A DNA stretch of 64,000 nucleotides from Allopusillimonas sp008369125 (GTDB lineage Bacteria > Pseudomonadota > Gammaproteobacteria > Burkholderiales > Burkholderiaceae_B), in contig NZ_VOAY01000004.1 in NCBI RefSeq assembly GCF_008369125.1, forward strand, positions 434,001 through 498,000, written 5' to 3'. The translations under genes were made by a program, and so were the position numbers. The notes beneath the pieces are model-generated. The model was not told the DNA's origin. It did no database searches and was given only the letters and a program-made list of their open reading frames with translations. Of this stretch, positions 17,939 to 26,437 are shown one piece after another; within the stretch, counting starts at the first letter, position 1; every line of letters begins with the position of its first letter.

Positions 17939-18951
17939 GCCAGACGGTACGCAAAAAAAAGCCCGTTATCGTGTTGCTGGACGGTGACAATACGCACCTT
18001 GCCAACTTGCTGGGGCCACTGGATGCCAATCTGCAGCAAATCGCCACAGGGTGGGATGTAGAAATCAACCGACGGGGCAATCGCCTGTCCATTACTGGCG
18101 ACCAGGCTGATGCTGCCGCCAACGCGCTCAACTTATTCCACCGACGCGCTACCCACACACCGTTATCAGTGGATGACATTCAGTTGGGCATGGTCGAACT
18201 TGGGGCCGGTAGGCTAACCGAAGCAGAGCAAGAGACGCTTCCTGTGCAGGAAAGCCTGCCTGAACTGCCGCCCGTTGACGACCTTAGCCTGAACCTGCGC
18301 ACCCGCAAGTCTGACCTGCGGCCACGCACCCCACGCCAGCGTGATTATCTCAACAATATTCTGCGCCATGACATCACCTTTGGTGTTGGGCCTGCAGGCA
18401 CCGGTAAAACCTGGCTGGCCGTTGCCTGCGCCATTGACGCACTCGAGCGCGAGTCCGTACAACGCCTGGTGCTAACGCGTCCGGCTGTCGAGGCCGGCGA
18501 GCGGCTAGGCTTTCTGCCCGGCGATTTGGTGCAAAAAGTCGACCCCTATCTGCGCCCTCTTTACGACGCGCTGTACGATTTAATGGGGTTTGACCGTGTT
18601 CAACGCATGTTCGAGAAACAAACCATAGAAATCGCCCCGCTCGCCTACATGCGTGGCCGTACGCTCAACCATGCTTTTGTCATCCTTGATGAAGCCCAGA
18701 ACACCACCCCTGAACAGATGAAAATGTTTCTGACACGCATAGGGTTTGGCAGCAAGGCTGTGATCAACGGTGACCCCTCACAGGTCGACCTGCCTCGTGG
18801 CAGCGCCAGCGGTCTTGTTCACGCGGTAAACATTCTGGAAGATGTACAGGGTATCGCCACCACACGCTTCACTAGCCGTGACGTGGTGCGCCACCCCCTG
18901 GTTGCGCGTATCGTAGACGCCTACGAAAAGGCAGACGACCATGGAGCCTGA
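17935..18951 (+). CDS. ybeZ: PhoH-like ATPase (YbeZ)
   Basis: This 338-aa protein of the PhoH family has a Walker A motif in GPAGTGKTWLAVACA and a Walker B motif in FVILDEAQNTTPEQMKMFLTRIG. The N-terminal third contains a KH-like RNA-binding region by family knowledge. It is encoded between miaB and ybeY with overlaps on both sides, the usual order, and YbeZ is known to associate with the YbeY endoribonuclease in rRNA handling. The phoH name is also used for this family. Confidence 0.95.
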   Translation: MSQTVRKKKPVIVLLDGDNTHLANLLGPLDANLQQIATGWDVEINRRGNRLSITGDQADAAANALNLFHRRATHTPLSVDDIQLGMVELGAGRLTEAEQETLPVQESLPELPPVDDLSLNLRTRKSDLRPRTPRQRDYLNNILRHDITFGVGPAGTGKTWLAVACAIDALERESVQRLVLTRPAVEAGERLGFLPGDLVQKVDPYLRPLYDALYDLMGFDRVQRMFEKQTIEIAPLAYMRGRTLNHAFVILDEAQNTTPEQMKMFLTRIGFGSKAVINGDPSQVDLPRGSASGLVHAVNILEDVQGIATTRFTSRDVVRHPLVARIVDAYEKADDHGA

Positions 18952-19459
18952 GTCGCATAGCCGTACCAAGCCAGCAGGGCCCCCAGCGCTTTCGCTGGCA
19001 GTTCAGTACGCCGTACAGGCTGATGAACTACCCCGCTGGCGCCTGCGCCGATGGGCAAGCCACGCCGTTGCGGGCGTCGCGCGCGCTCAGGCCGAAGCCG
19101 GCCAAGAGGTGTTCTGCGCTGTCACGCTTACCATACGCCTGGTCGATACCGACGAGGGCCGCCAGCTTAACCGCGACTTTCGCGGCAAAGACTACGCCAC
19201 CAATGTGCTGACGTTCGAGTACGGCGTAGATCCCGATGGCACCGCCAGCGGCGACATCGTACTCTGTATGCCCGTGCTGTTGCGCGAAGCGGCAGAACAA
19301 AAAAAAACCCTGCTTGCCCATGCGGCACACCTGACAGTACACGGTGTACTGCACGCGCTGGGCTACGATCACATCGAGCCCGACGAAGCACAGTACATGG
19401 AGTCTCTCGAAATCTCTGTACTGCATAAAATGGGGCTTGCAAACCCATATATCTCATAA
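18941..19459 (+). CDS. ybeY: Endoribonuclease YbeY
   Basis: This 172-aa metalloprotein of the UPF0054 family takes part in 16S rRNA 3' end maturation and ribosome quality control. The zinc-binding motif is visible as HGVLHALGYDH near residues 134-144, and NRDFRGKDYATNVLTF is also conserved. The first 11 bases overlap the end of the phoH-like gene, so translation is coupled. The N-terminal 20-30 residues are not conserved. Confidence 0.95.
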   Translation: MEPESHSRTKPAGPPALSLAVQYAVQADELPRWRLRRWASHAVAGVARAQAEAGQEVFCAVTLTIRLVDTDEGRQLNRDFRGKDYATNVLTFEYGVDPDGTASGDIVLCMPVLLREAAEQKKTLLAHAAHLTVHGVLHALGYDHIEPDEAQYMESLEISVLHKMGLANPYIS

Positions 19460-19525
19460 GCCGCCCTACGCCTCACCCGGCAATATCGGTTATCCTAAAG
19501 ATTCGTTAAACCAGTCCCCTGGACA

Positions 19526-20413
19526 ATGTCAGAACCAAGCTCACCAGACGCCGAGCCTCGACCGGCGAAAAACTCATCGAAATCCCTGTTCAGAAGGCTC
19601 ACTGCATTCATGCAGCCTAATGAACCGGTCGACCGCGAAGGCATCAAGGCGGTGCTCGAAGCCGCCCACGAGCGGCACGTGCTCGACGCCGAAGCCTATG
19701 CCATGATTTCGGGAGCGCTCGATGTTGCCGACCAAACTGTCGCAGACATCATGGTGCCGCGTTCAAAAATGGATATGCTCGACATTGAGCGGCCCCTTGC
19801 CGAGATACTGCCTGAAATCATCGAAACCGGCCATTCACGCTTTCCAGTGTTTGAAGACGACCGCGACAACATCGTCGGCATTTTGCTGGCCAAAGACTTG
19901 CTGCTGTCCATCAACAACCCGTCCATTGACTTGCGGCCACTCGTGCGACCCGCCGTATTCATCCCCGAAACCAAACGTCTCAATGTGTTGTTGCATGATT
20001 TTCGGGTCAGCCGCAACCACCTTGCCATTGTCGTGGACGAGCATGGCGGCATATCAGGCCTGGTTTCCATGGAAGACGTGCTCGAGCAAATCGTGGGCGA
20101 AATCGAAGACGAATACGATGAAGACGCCGAAAAAACCATTTTCCAGACCGGCACCAACAGCTGGCGGGCCATGGGCATCACCGAAATCGATGTATTCAAC
20201 GAAACCTTCCACACCCACCTGCCCAACGATGATTACGACACGCTAGGGGGGTGGCTGGCCGCTGAACTGGGCCGCATACCCCGGCGTGGCGACAGCATCA
20301 ACTATGAAGGGCTCAACATTACCGTAGTGGGCGCTGACGCCAAACGTGCACTTTGGTTGCATATACAGCACAACCGTGCAGCCCCGCCGGCTCCACTGAA
20401 CAGCAGTGACTAA
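19526..20413 (+). CDS. corC: HlyC/CorC family transporter-associated protein (CorC/YbeX)
   Basis: This 295-aa cytosolic protein has two CBS domains (ADIMVPRSKMDMLDIE and the LLHDFRVSRNHLAIVVDEHGGISGLVSMEDVLEQIVGEIEDEYD block) and a C-terminal CorC_HlyC domain (IPRRGDSINYEGLNITVVGAD). It lacks the membrane DUF21 domain of longer relatives, like E. coli CorC/YbeX. That group has been linked to magnesium/cobalt efflux and to ribosome physiology. It overlaps the start of lnt by eight bases. Confidence 0.94.
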   Translation: MSEPSSPDAEPRPAKNSSKSLFRRLTAFMQPNEPVDREGIKAVLEAAHERHVLDAEAYAMISGALDVADQTVADIMVPRSKMDMLDIERPLAEILPEIIETGHSRFPVFEDDRDNIVGILLAKDLLLSINNPSIDLRPLVRPAVFIPETKRLNVLLHDFRVSRNHLAIVVDEHGGISGLVSMEDVLEQIVGEIEDEYDEDAEKTIFQTGTNSWRAMGITEIDVFNETFHTHLPNDDYDTLGGWLAAELGRIPRRGDSINYEGLNITVVGADAKRALWLHIQHNRAAPPAPLNSSD

Positions 20414-22070
20414 GCCGCCACGCTTCTGGCACCTGAGCCCCCCGCTGGTAGCCATACTGCTGGCATTAGGTGCCTTTCATGCGCTGTCGTTCGCGCCAGG
20501 GCCGCTGCCGCCGTGGGCACTGCCATTTGTGCAGATATTCAGCCTTGCCTTTCTGGCGCATCACACTTTCCGTTCAAGCTCTGGCTGGCAGGCCGCTCTC
20601 AAGGTCTATCTGTTTGGCATAAGCAACTTTGCGGTCGGCCTGTACTGGCTGTTTATCAGCATGCACGAGTATGGTGGCCTGGCCGCCCCGCTGGCAGGCT
20701 TCGCTGTGCTTCTGCTTGCGGCCGCAATGGCCATTTATTCCGCCTTGGCCGTTAGCCTGGCATGGTGGCTTTCAGAAGGCCACAGGCACGCAGTTTCCAG
20801 CCACCGCGGCCAATTGATGATGGCAGTCATATGGGCCTCGAGCTGGACACTTTTTGAATGGCTGCGCGGCACGCTGTTTACCGGGCTACCCTGGCTAAAC
20901 TTAGGCTATGCGCACGTAGAAGGGTTGCTGGCAGGCTGGGCGCCTGTAATAGGCGTCTATGGGCTAACCTGGCTGGCCGCCTTTGCAGCTGCCGCCATAG
21001 GCCTGTTCGCCAATGCCAATGCCAAAGACAAAGATCAAGGCAACGAAAACAGCGCAAAATCGGCCATGGGAGTAGGGCTTGCCGTGGTGGCCGGGTTGGT
21101 GGGCATTGTTCTCTCACACGCTACATGGTGGCAGCCTCATGGCAACCCCATAATAGTAAGACTGGTTCAGGGCAACACGCCCCAGTCCATGAAGTTCAAC
21201 CCACAGTTTTTGCAGCAAAGCCAAAAAGATTATCTGCAACTGGCAACGCTGGCACCGCGCGAGCCTGACGGCGCGCCTGATCTCATCGTCTTGCCCGAAA
21301 CCGTCATACCCCTATTGCAAGACCGCATCGCACCCGAATTGTGGCAACAATGGCAGAACGTCGCGCGCGAACGCAATGCCACCATCATTATGGGCGTGCC
21401 ACTGCACGACCAAGTAAATGGCCGCGACCGCTATACCAACAGCGCCATCGCCTTTAACGCCGACACCCCCATTGACGCCATCATGTCAGCGCAGGTGGCC
21501 GACCGTTACGACAAACACCACCTCGTCCCATTTGGCGAATTCATTCCCACCGGTTTTCAATGGTTTGTTGATGCCATGAATATCCCTCTAGGTGACTTCG
21601 ATCGCGGCCAGGTACGGCAGACCCTATTTACGACAGACGGCCAGACCATTGCGCCCGACATCTGCTTTGAAGACGTTTTTGGTGAAGAAATCATCCAATC
21701 GGTAAAGCCCAGCGCTGACCACGGCTCGGGCGCCACCATATTACTGAATATGAGCAACCTGGGGTGGTTTGGAGACTCCTGGGCCCTACGCCAGCATCTT
21801 CAAATCTCACGTATGCGTGCCCTCGAAACCGCACGCCCCATGCTGCGCAGCACCAATACCGGCATGACGGCTGCCATTGACCCCAATGGCAAAGTTCGTG
21901 CTGTGCTAGAGCCCATGAGCAAGGGCGTACTCGACGTCGAAGTGCAGGGTGCCAGCGGTTTGACCCCCTATGTGCGCTGGGGCAACACCTTAATACTGGG
22001 CTGGGCGTTGTTCTGGTTGGGTGCAGCATCTGCCCGCCGACGCCCCCAGAAGCCCAGCCCGACGCGTTAA
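20406..22070 (+). CDS. lnt: Apolipoprotein N-acyltransferase
   Basis: Lnt adds the third acyl chain to the N-terminal cysteine of lipoproteins at the inner membrane. The 554-aa product has about six N-terminal membrane segments, then a periplasmic nitrilase-like domain with the Glu-Lys-Cys triad recognisable in LPETVIP, KHHLVPFGEFIP and DICFEDVFG. A last membrane segment lies at the C-terminus. The start is GTG at 20406, which overlaps corC. A terminator-like hairpin follows. Confidence 0.96.
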   Translation: MTKPPRFWHLSPPLVAILLALGAFHALSFAPGPLPPWALPFVQIFSLAFLAHHTFRSSSGWQAALKVYLFGISNFAVGLYWLFISMHEYGGLAAPLAGFAVLLLAAAMAIYSALAVSLAWWLSEGHRHAVSSHRGQLMMAVIWASSWTLFEWLRGTLFTGLPWLNLGYAHVEGLLAGWAPVIGVYGLTWLAAFAAAAIGLFANANAKDKDQGNENSAKSAMGVGLAVVAGLVGIVLSHATWWQPHGNPIIVRLVQGNTPQSMKFNPQFLQQSQKDYLQLATLAPREPDGAPDLIVLPETVIPLLQDRIAPELWQQWQNVARERNATIIMGVPLHDQVNGRDRYTNSAIAFNADTPIDAIMSAQVADRYDKHHLVPFGEFIPTGFQWFVDAMNIPLGDFDRGQVRQTLFTTDGQTIAPDICFEDVFGEEIIQSVKPSADHGSGATILLNMSNLGWFGDSWALRQHLQISRMRALETARPMLRSTNTGMTAAIDPNGKVRAVLEPMSKGVLDVEVQGASGLTPYVRWGNTLILGWALFWLGAASARRRPQKPSPTR

Positions 22071-22105
22071 GCCGTTCACAGAACCCAACAAGCAACACGG
22101 GTTTT

Positions 22106-22147
22106 AAATGCGCCTCACGGCCTCTGAACGGGCAGTGAGGCGCATTT
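22106..22147 (+). terminator. Terminator of the miaB-lnt operon
   Basis: AAATGCGCCTCAC at 22106-22118 pairs perfectly with GTGAGGCGCATTT at 22135-22147 with a 16-nt loop, and a short T-run follows. The long stem just after lnt fits an operon terminator. Confidence 0.75.
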
Positions 22148-22491
22148 TCGTGCTGCCGTCGCTCTTTGTCATTGTTGCCATTGAATAAGCTCGCATTCAG
22201 GGCGAATGAAGCCTGTACCATGCAAGACATCAGCACATCACCATACATCGATCCAGAACGCGATCAAGCTGCCCCGCTAGACCCATGCCGGGCCACACGT
22301 GTGCAAGATCAGCGCTACCCGGTTGAGCATTGAGCACCTTGCGCCAGGCAAGAGGCCCTCATCGCCCATGGAATACCATCAAAATGCTTAGTATTCGCTC
22401 ACATAGCCCGCAAATTCCCACCCAGCCAGGCATTCTCACTCAACAACCACCAACTATTTTCACTCTTGACCAACAAAAACCGCACACTGAC
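22148..22491. other. Gene-free region upstream of the tRNA cluster
   Basis: No convincing coding sequence, repeat or RNA was seen between the lnt terminator and the tRNA-Ala promoter. Confidence 0.4.
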
Positions 22492-22532
22492 TTGCACACA
22501 TTGAGAATATCGTGCATAATCTCGCTTCTTCG
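22492..22532 (+). promoter_or_regulatory. Promoter of the tRNA-Ala/Glu/Asp cluster
   Basis: TTGCAC (22492-22497) and CATAAT (22515-22520) are spaced by 17 bp and lie about 30 bp before tRNA-Ala. The 18-base run starting at the -10 box is identical to the one in the tRNA-Lys promoter at 52361-52378, which supports the call. Confidence 0.75.
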
Positions 22533-22548
22533 CTAGACAAGCCAGTAC

Positions 22549-22624
<76 letters not shown>

Positions 22625-22700
22625 GTCAAAACGAAGAAACGCGATTACTCGCACAGCAGAAAGTTTAACTCTGTGCTAGAATTCGCAACTTGCTTGTCCT

Positions 22701-22776
22701 GTCCCCTTCGTCTAGAGGCCTAGGACACCACCCTTTCACGGTGGGTACAGGGGTTCGAATCCCCTAGGGGACGCCA
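22701..22776 (+). tRNA. tRNA-Glu (TTC)
   Basis: The 76-nt gene has acceptor GTCCCCT/AGGGGAC, an anticodon loop with TTC (CCACCCTTTCACGGTGGG region), a GGGTTCGAATCCC T arm and an encoded CCA. It lies between tRNA-Ala and tRNA-Asp. Confidence 0.97.
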
Positions 22777-22802
22777 GTTAATCTGGCAGTCAATACCGCT
22801 GC

Positions 22803-22879
22803 GGAGCGGTAGTTCAGTTGGTTAGAATACCGGCCTGTCACGCCGGGGGTCGCGGGTTCGAGTCCCGTCCGCTCCGCCA
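22803..22879 (+). tRNA. tRNA-Asp (GTC), integration target
   Basis: The 77-nt gene has acceptor GGAGCGG/CCGCTCC, anticodon GTC in the loop of CCGGCCTGTCACGCCGG, and an encoded CCA. Its last 19 bases plus one A are repeated exactly at 26874-26893. This shows that a mobile element used the tRNA 3' end as its attachment site and left the tRNA intact. Confidence 0.97.
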
Positions 22880-22880
22880 A
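22861..22880 (+). repeat. Attachment site attL (tRNA-Asp 3' end)
   Basis: The 20-bp sequence AGTCCCGTCCGCTCCGCCAA is the 3' end of tRNA-Asp and is repeated exactly at 26874-26893. It marks the left junction of the island, on the integrase side. Confidence 0.9.
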
Positions 22881-22886
22881 GATTAA

Positions 22887-22921
22887 AAAAGCCTTGTAAT
22901 TCAATGAGTTACAAGGCTTTT
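22887..22921 (+). terminator. Terminator directly after tRNA-Asp (island-encoded)
   Basis: AAAAGCCTTGTAA (22887-22899) pairs with TTACAAGGCTTTT (22909-22921), followed by more T residues. It lies inside the island just past attL, so the incoming element supplies a terminator for the tRNA transcript it splits from its original one. Confidence 0.88.
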
Positions 22922-22932
22922 GTCTTTTTGGG

Positions 22933-22952
22933 TGGTAGCAAATTTGGTAGCA
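22933..22952 (+). repeat. Left pair of TGGTAGCA octamers
   Basis: TGGTAGCA occurs at 22933-22940 and 22945-22952, twelve bases apart, just before the integrase start. Matching octamers lie near the right end, so these are candidate arm-type recombinase binding sites. Confidence 0.55.
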
Positions 22953-22956
22953 ATCT

Positions 22957-24273
22957 ATGCTAAATTTGCCAGTATATCTACGGGGAAGGTTCTACTACCT
23001 ACACACCCGCATACAAGGTAAGCAAGTAAAGCGGTCGTTAGCCACAGCAGACCGTCATACGGCTATGATTAGAGCCTGTGAATTACTAAAAACACTTGCT
23101 GATATGACCTATGACCTTGACCCTTCAAAATTCATAAAATACGAATTAGACCTGTCTAGAGGCATTGCCAAAGCCGACGGTCCCGACGACCACGGTAGGC
23201 TTATGGATGCCTTGGCATTGGTTAAGAAGGTCCAGGAACAGCAACCTAGCCCACCTGCTACTACCCCCCCACCCCCACAGGGGGCTGTTGTAGAGAATAT
23301 GGGCATACGCCCCGCTACGCACCACGGGCTGACATTGCTGGAATTACTCGACAAATACATACTGCTTAGACAAGTTAAGCCAGCCACAGTCACAGCATTA
23401 CGAAATACCAGCAAAGAATTTACCGCCTTCTTTCAAAGCAAGTGCTTTATTGCTGACATCATGGTTAGTGATGTGACACGGTATCAAGAGTTTTTGGCAA
23501 ACAAAGGGAATGTCCCACGAACCATAGACGGCAAGGTTGGCTACATCAAGACCCTGCTCAACTTTGCTATCAAGCAAGGTTATCTAATGGGGAAAAACCC
23601 TGCTGAAAATATGTCATTAATGACAAAAAAGCAAAAGCTAACAGATGGTTATGGTATTTTTGAACTGAACGAAATCAAGCAAATTTTTGATAGCGAGTAT
23701 TTCAAGAGCCAAAAAGAAACAGACCCAGATTATTACTATGTGCTTTTATTGGGATTGGTGACGGGGTGCCGTGTCAATGAAATTACTACCTTGAAATTTG
23801 ACCAATTTCAAGAAACTGAAGAAGGAAATAATCTAATCGTTATCCGCGACTCCAAAACTCTGGCAGGAAAACGAGAGGTTCCTATTCCCAAAGAAATTAT
23901 GAATAACGAGTTTATAGCCTTCGTTAAATCACGAAAGGAAAAAAACTCAGGCGACAATGTTTTCAAGTATGTGTCGCGTGACGGAAAAGGTTCAGGTAAT
24001 GCCGTTGGCAAAAAATTTGCTAGGCACTTAGCTGAACTAAAAATAAACAGAGGGAAGTTAGTCTTTCATTCTTTGCGGAAATTTCTTAATGACCACTTCC
24101 TAAAAAATGGCATCGAATTTGAACCACGTTGTCAATTTTTCGGACATGAAATAGAAAACGTCAATATAGCAACCTATGCTAAAAAATTTAGTGTTGATCA
24201 TTTAGCGAAAAATGTAAGTCCGATACAGTTTAAATTATTACTGACTACGGGAATAATTAGGACCAAATTTTAA
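22957..24273 (+). CDS. Tyrosine recombinase/integrase of the island
   Basis: This 438-aa phage-type integrase probably catalyses insertion and excision at tRNA-Asp. The N-terminal part (LPVYLRGRFYYLHTRIQGKQVKRSL) resembles the arm-binding domain of proteobacterial phage integrases, followed by a Pro-rich linker near residues 97-108 and a core-binding SAM-like region. The catalytic residues are R272 (GCRVNEI), H371 and R374 (HSLR), H397 (FGHE) and Y407 (ATYAKKF), so the tetrad and tyrosine are all present. It is AT rich like the rest of the island and lies next to attL. The start ATG follows the octamer pair. Confidence 0.93.
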   Translation: MLNLPVYLRGRFYYLHTRIQGKQVKRSLATADRHTAMIRACELLKTLADMTYDLDPSKFIKYELDLSRGIAKADGPDDHGRLMDALALVKKVQEQQPSPPATTPPPPQGAVVENMGIRPATHHGLTLLELLDKYILLRQVKPATVTALRNTSKEFTAFFQSKCFIADIMVSDVTRYQEFLANKGNVPRTIDGKVGYIKTLLNFAIKQGYLMGKNPAENMSLMTKKQKLTDGYGIFELNEIKQIFDSEYFKSQKETDPDYYYVLLLGLVTGCRVNEITTLKFDQFQETEEGNNLIVIRDSKTLAGKREVPIPKEIMNNEFIAFVKSRKEKNSGDNVFKYVSRDGKGSGNAVGKKFARHLAELKINRGKLVFHSLRKFLNDHFLKNGIEFEPRCQFFGHEIENVNIATYAKKFSVDHLAKNVSPIQFKLLLTTGIIRTKF

Positions 24274-24281
24274 CCTTGCTG

Positions 24282-24324
24282 ATTAAGCCTATGGCTTAAT
24301 AAGTAAGGCTAGGCAATATTGCCT
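24282..24324. terminator. Hairpins between convergent integrase and relaxase genes
   Basis: ATTAAGCC, a TAT loop and GGCTTAAT form an 8-bp hairpin at 24282-24300. The perfect palindrome AGGCAATATTGCCT follows at 24311-24324 and overlaps the relaxase stop. Both lie between convergent genes and may end transcription from either side, though no long T-run is present. Confidence 0.45.
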
Positions 24325-25519
24325 ATATCTTTGGCTTGCTACGGGCTTCATTGGCTCTATTTAATGCTTCCTTGGCTCTCTGAACGGCTACCCTTGCATT
24401 AATTGCCTGAGGGCTATTTATCCCGTGTTTTAACTCTGCATTTTTCAAGTTACTTAAAGCCTCGTTTAATGAGGCCTCTGCCCCTGCCACGCTATCAGAG
24501 CTTGGGGTTACTATTATTGGTGCTGTTGTCTGGGGCTTGATAGTAGATAATGCCTCTTTGGTTGCTTTTTGAGGTTCTAGCACACTAGGCTTTAATTTTT
24601 CTATTGGCTCATACTTTCTTAACTCTCTTTGTAAATTTCTATTTTTATCAATAACTCGATAGCGATCTTGCTGTGCCTCTTTTAATGTTTCTTTAAGCTT
24701 TATTTCATTTTTTTTCAGATTTTCAATTTCTACTTGGTTTGCTTCTAATTGTCCAGGCCTCATAAAATTTTCTACTTTATTAGCAAATCGATCACTATTC
24801 GCTAATGCTTTTTTATATCCCGCCTTATACCCTTTTCTATAGCCATTTTTTACTGCTTGTTTTAAACGATTATCTTTTAAACTTTCGTGCTTTTTGTCAT
24901 TCTCTTCACCGCGCAACAAACCAAGCGGGGCACATAAATCGCCAATTTTATCTTGCCAACCTTTTGCTGTTATTGGTGTAAAGTATTTTTTAGCTGTAAG
25001 ACTGTTTTTTACAATCGGGGTTATTGCTATATGAAAATGAGGAGTTTTTTCGTCTAAATGTAAAACACAATTTATTAGGTTTTCTCCAAATTCTTGCTTA
25101 CAAAATTCTTTTACCTTTTCTGTAAATTGATCTAGTTTTTTTTGATCTAAAGTCTCAAAAACCTTTTTTACTTTATTATGATAATTTTTATCATTTACAG
25201 GAGTAAGGCTATCCCATTGCTTGCGAGTAATATTTAACTTTTCAAAATCATAAAAATATTCAGGGCTTGCTGATATTACAAACTCCAAGATTCTATTGGC
25301 GTCTGCTCTTACTTTCCTAGGCACAATTTCTTCTATTCGTTCATTGACTGCTTTGACTGTATCCGACCTACCCATAATTAATTTATTTAAATGGCTTCGT
25401 GAGTAATCCACATTATTTTCTTTTTTCGTTTCACTAACTCGCATATTATGATTATGCATTGCCGTTTCTGTGGATTGATTTATTTTCCCACATCTTAAAC
25501 TTACATATAAATTAGTCAT
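24323..25519 (-). CDS. MobV/Mob_Pre family plasmid-type relaxase
   Basis: This 398-aa protein resembles pMV158 MobM-type relaxases (MobV, Pfam Mob_Pre), which nick oriT and lead strand transfer. The diagnostic metal-binding motif HLDEKTPHFH lies at about residues 154-163. The first conserved motif is probably around AMHNHNMR, where a histidine is a plausible catalytic nucleophile as in MobM. The C-terminal half is charged and coiled-coil like, with a basic repeated stretch KNGYRKGYKAGYKKAL. The ATG at 25519 is preferred over one 48 bases upstream because an AGGTGG site lies just before it and the family start MTNLYVSLR follows. No transfer-channel genes are nearby. Confidence 0.9.
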   Translation of the reverse strand: MTNLYVSLRCGKINQSTETAMHNHNMRVSETKKENNVDYSRSHLNKLIMGRSDTVKAVNERIEEIVPRKVRADANRILEFVISASPEYFYDFEKLNITRKQWDSLTPVNDKNYHNKVKKVFETLDQKKLDQFTEKVKEFCKQEFGENLINCVLHLDEKTPHFHIAITPIVKNSLTAKKYFTPITAKGWQDKIGDLCAPLGLLRGEENDKKHESLKDNRLKQAVKNGYRKGYKAGYKKALANSDRFANKVENFMRPGQLEANQVEIENLKKNEIKLKETLKEAQQDRYRVIDKNRNLQRELRKYEPIEKLKPSVLEPQKATKEALSTIKPQTTAPIIVTPSSDSVAGAEASLNEALSNLKNAELKHGINSPQAINARVAVQRAKEALNRANEARSKPKI

Positions 25520-25563
25520 AAATCCACCTTTATTATTATATTTATTTTTGGTGGTAACACCAT

Positions 25564-25592
25564 ACAAGCCAAAGGCTTGTTGTCCCGAAGGG
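25564..25592. repeat. Small hairpins upstream of the relaxase gene
   Basis: ACAAGCC AAA GGCTTGT (25564-25580) and CCCGAAGGG (25584-25592) form two adjacent short hairpins between the relaxase start and the oriT-like sequence. Such paired hairpins often border transfer origins or regulatory leaders. Confidence 0.45.
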
Positions 25593-25594
25593 CG

Positions 25595-25632
25595 AACACT
25601 TTTCCGTAGGAAAGGTATAGTGAGTGTATGCC
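25595..25632 (+). other. Candidate origin of transfer (oriT), MobV-like
   Basis: The sequence has an ACACTTT-like arm, a perfect TTTCC GTA GGAAA hairpin (25601-25613) and then GGTATAGTGAGTGTATG. It resembles the pMV158 oriT, recalled as a hairpin followed by AAAGTATAGTGTG and the nick. It lies upstream of the relaxase gene, as expected. A caveat is that the match reads on the plus strand while the relaxase gene is on the minus strand, opposite to my recollection of pMV158. The nick position is not assigned. Confidence 0.45.
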
Positions 25633-26292
25633 TAGTTTGTTAGACCTTCGTTATAAACAATGTTACTTCACTACTATTAAACTAACAGACTTTTAAATTA
25701 AATCAATAATAGAACTTATCTATCTATAATAATGGAGACGTTAGGGAACCATGTGTTCCACACGGTTCCAGCAAAGTTTTACCCTACCCAGTAGATCATA
25801 AATAATCTATGAGTTTGGACTTTACTGGAACCACTATATTAGATTTAATCCACATAGCACCAGATAGATATAAAGCAACTTTATCTATTTTGGAGGTTCG
25901 TATCGTTTGCTGATACAGTAGCAGGGTCCTCCTGATTGTCTTCCTTGTGGCTTTGCTACTAATCCGTTCTAACCACTTTACCAGCATTCACATTTCGTCA
26001 ATTATTTATTAAGTCATTCTGACCGTCGCTAATTATCCATATTATTTAGTCGCTAATTTGCTGGTTGCAACCTTACTATATTCTGTTGAATTAACATTAA
26101 GGGGTTTAATCCTTCGCAGTCAGTTTTAATTTAATGTGCCTTCTGCATTACAACAAAAAATATACATTGCTTGATATGTTAGAACCGGGAAAATACTTGT
26201 GTAGTTTTTTTTTCTTACTACTAGATTTCGACGTATACAACATATGTGCTATTCAAATTAATAGAAAAAGTTGAATTGTCAAGACCAATAGA

Positions 26293-26316
26293 AAAAGCAA
26301 CCTTTCGGTTGCTTTT
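26293..26316. terminator. Bidirectional intrinsic terminator in the island
   Basis: AAAAGCAACC, loop TTTC and GGTTGCTTTT form a perfect 10-bp stem with A and T runs on the flanks, so it can work on both strands. No gene reads into it from either side, which hints at an unannotated transcript in the non-coding core. Confidence 0.75.
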
Positions 26317-26396
26317 AATTCGTAGTACATATGTTGTCTAAATCTGTCGAGGATTTTTGAGTAGTGCTACGCCACCACATTGACATTATTTAATAT

Positions 26397-26424
26397 ACAA
26401 AAAAAAGACTGGACGTCAAGTCTT
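26397..26424 (-). terminator. Terminator of the 79-aa island gene
   Basis: On the minus strand, AAGACT, an 8-nt loop and AGTCTT are followed by a run of about eight T residues, 14 bases past the stop of the 79-aa gene. Confidence 0.8.
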
Positions 26425-26437
26425 ATCAAGAAATAAA

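Larger units (their letters stand above)
25568..26396. other. Structured non-coding core of the island
   Basis: About 0.83 kb without a convincing gene. Besides the oriT-like site it holds a 14-bp inverted repeat with one mismatch (25764-25777 and 25819-25832, core GGTTCCAG) and an 11-bp inverted repeat ACAACATATGT (26237-26247 and 26327-26337) around a terminator. The direct repeat AATAGAAAAAG occurs at 26260 and 26287. A 63-codon reading frame at 25796-25987 on the minus strand has no ribosome binding site and was not accepted. The region could hold replication, transfer or small-RNA functions. Confidence 0.5.

Noticed and set aside
22071..22248. Minus-strand frame over the lnt end
   Set aside because: It is an antisense shadow of lnt that crosses the terminator and has no family content.
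25796..25987. A 63-codon reading frame on the minus strand within the island core
   Set aside because: No ribosome binding site, no recognisable motif, and it overlaps an inverted repeat, so it is more likely a chance frame.
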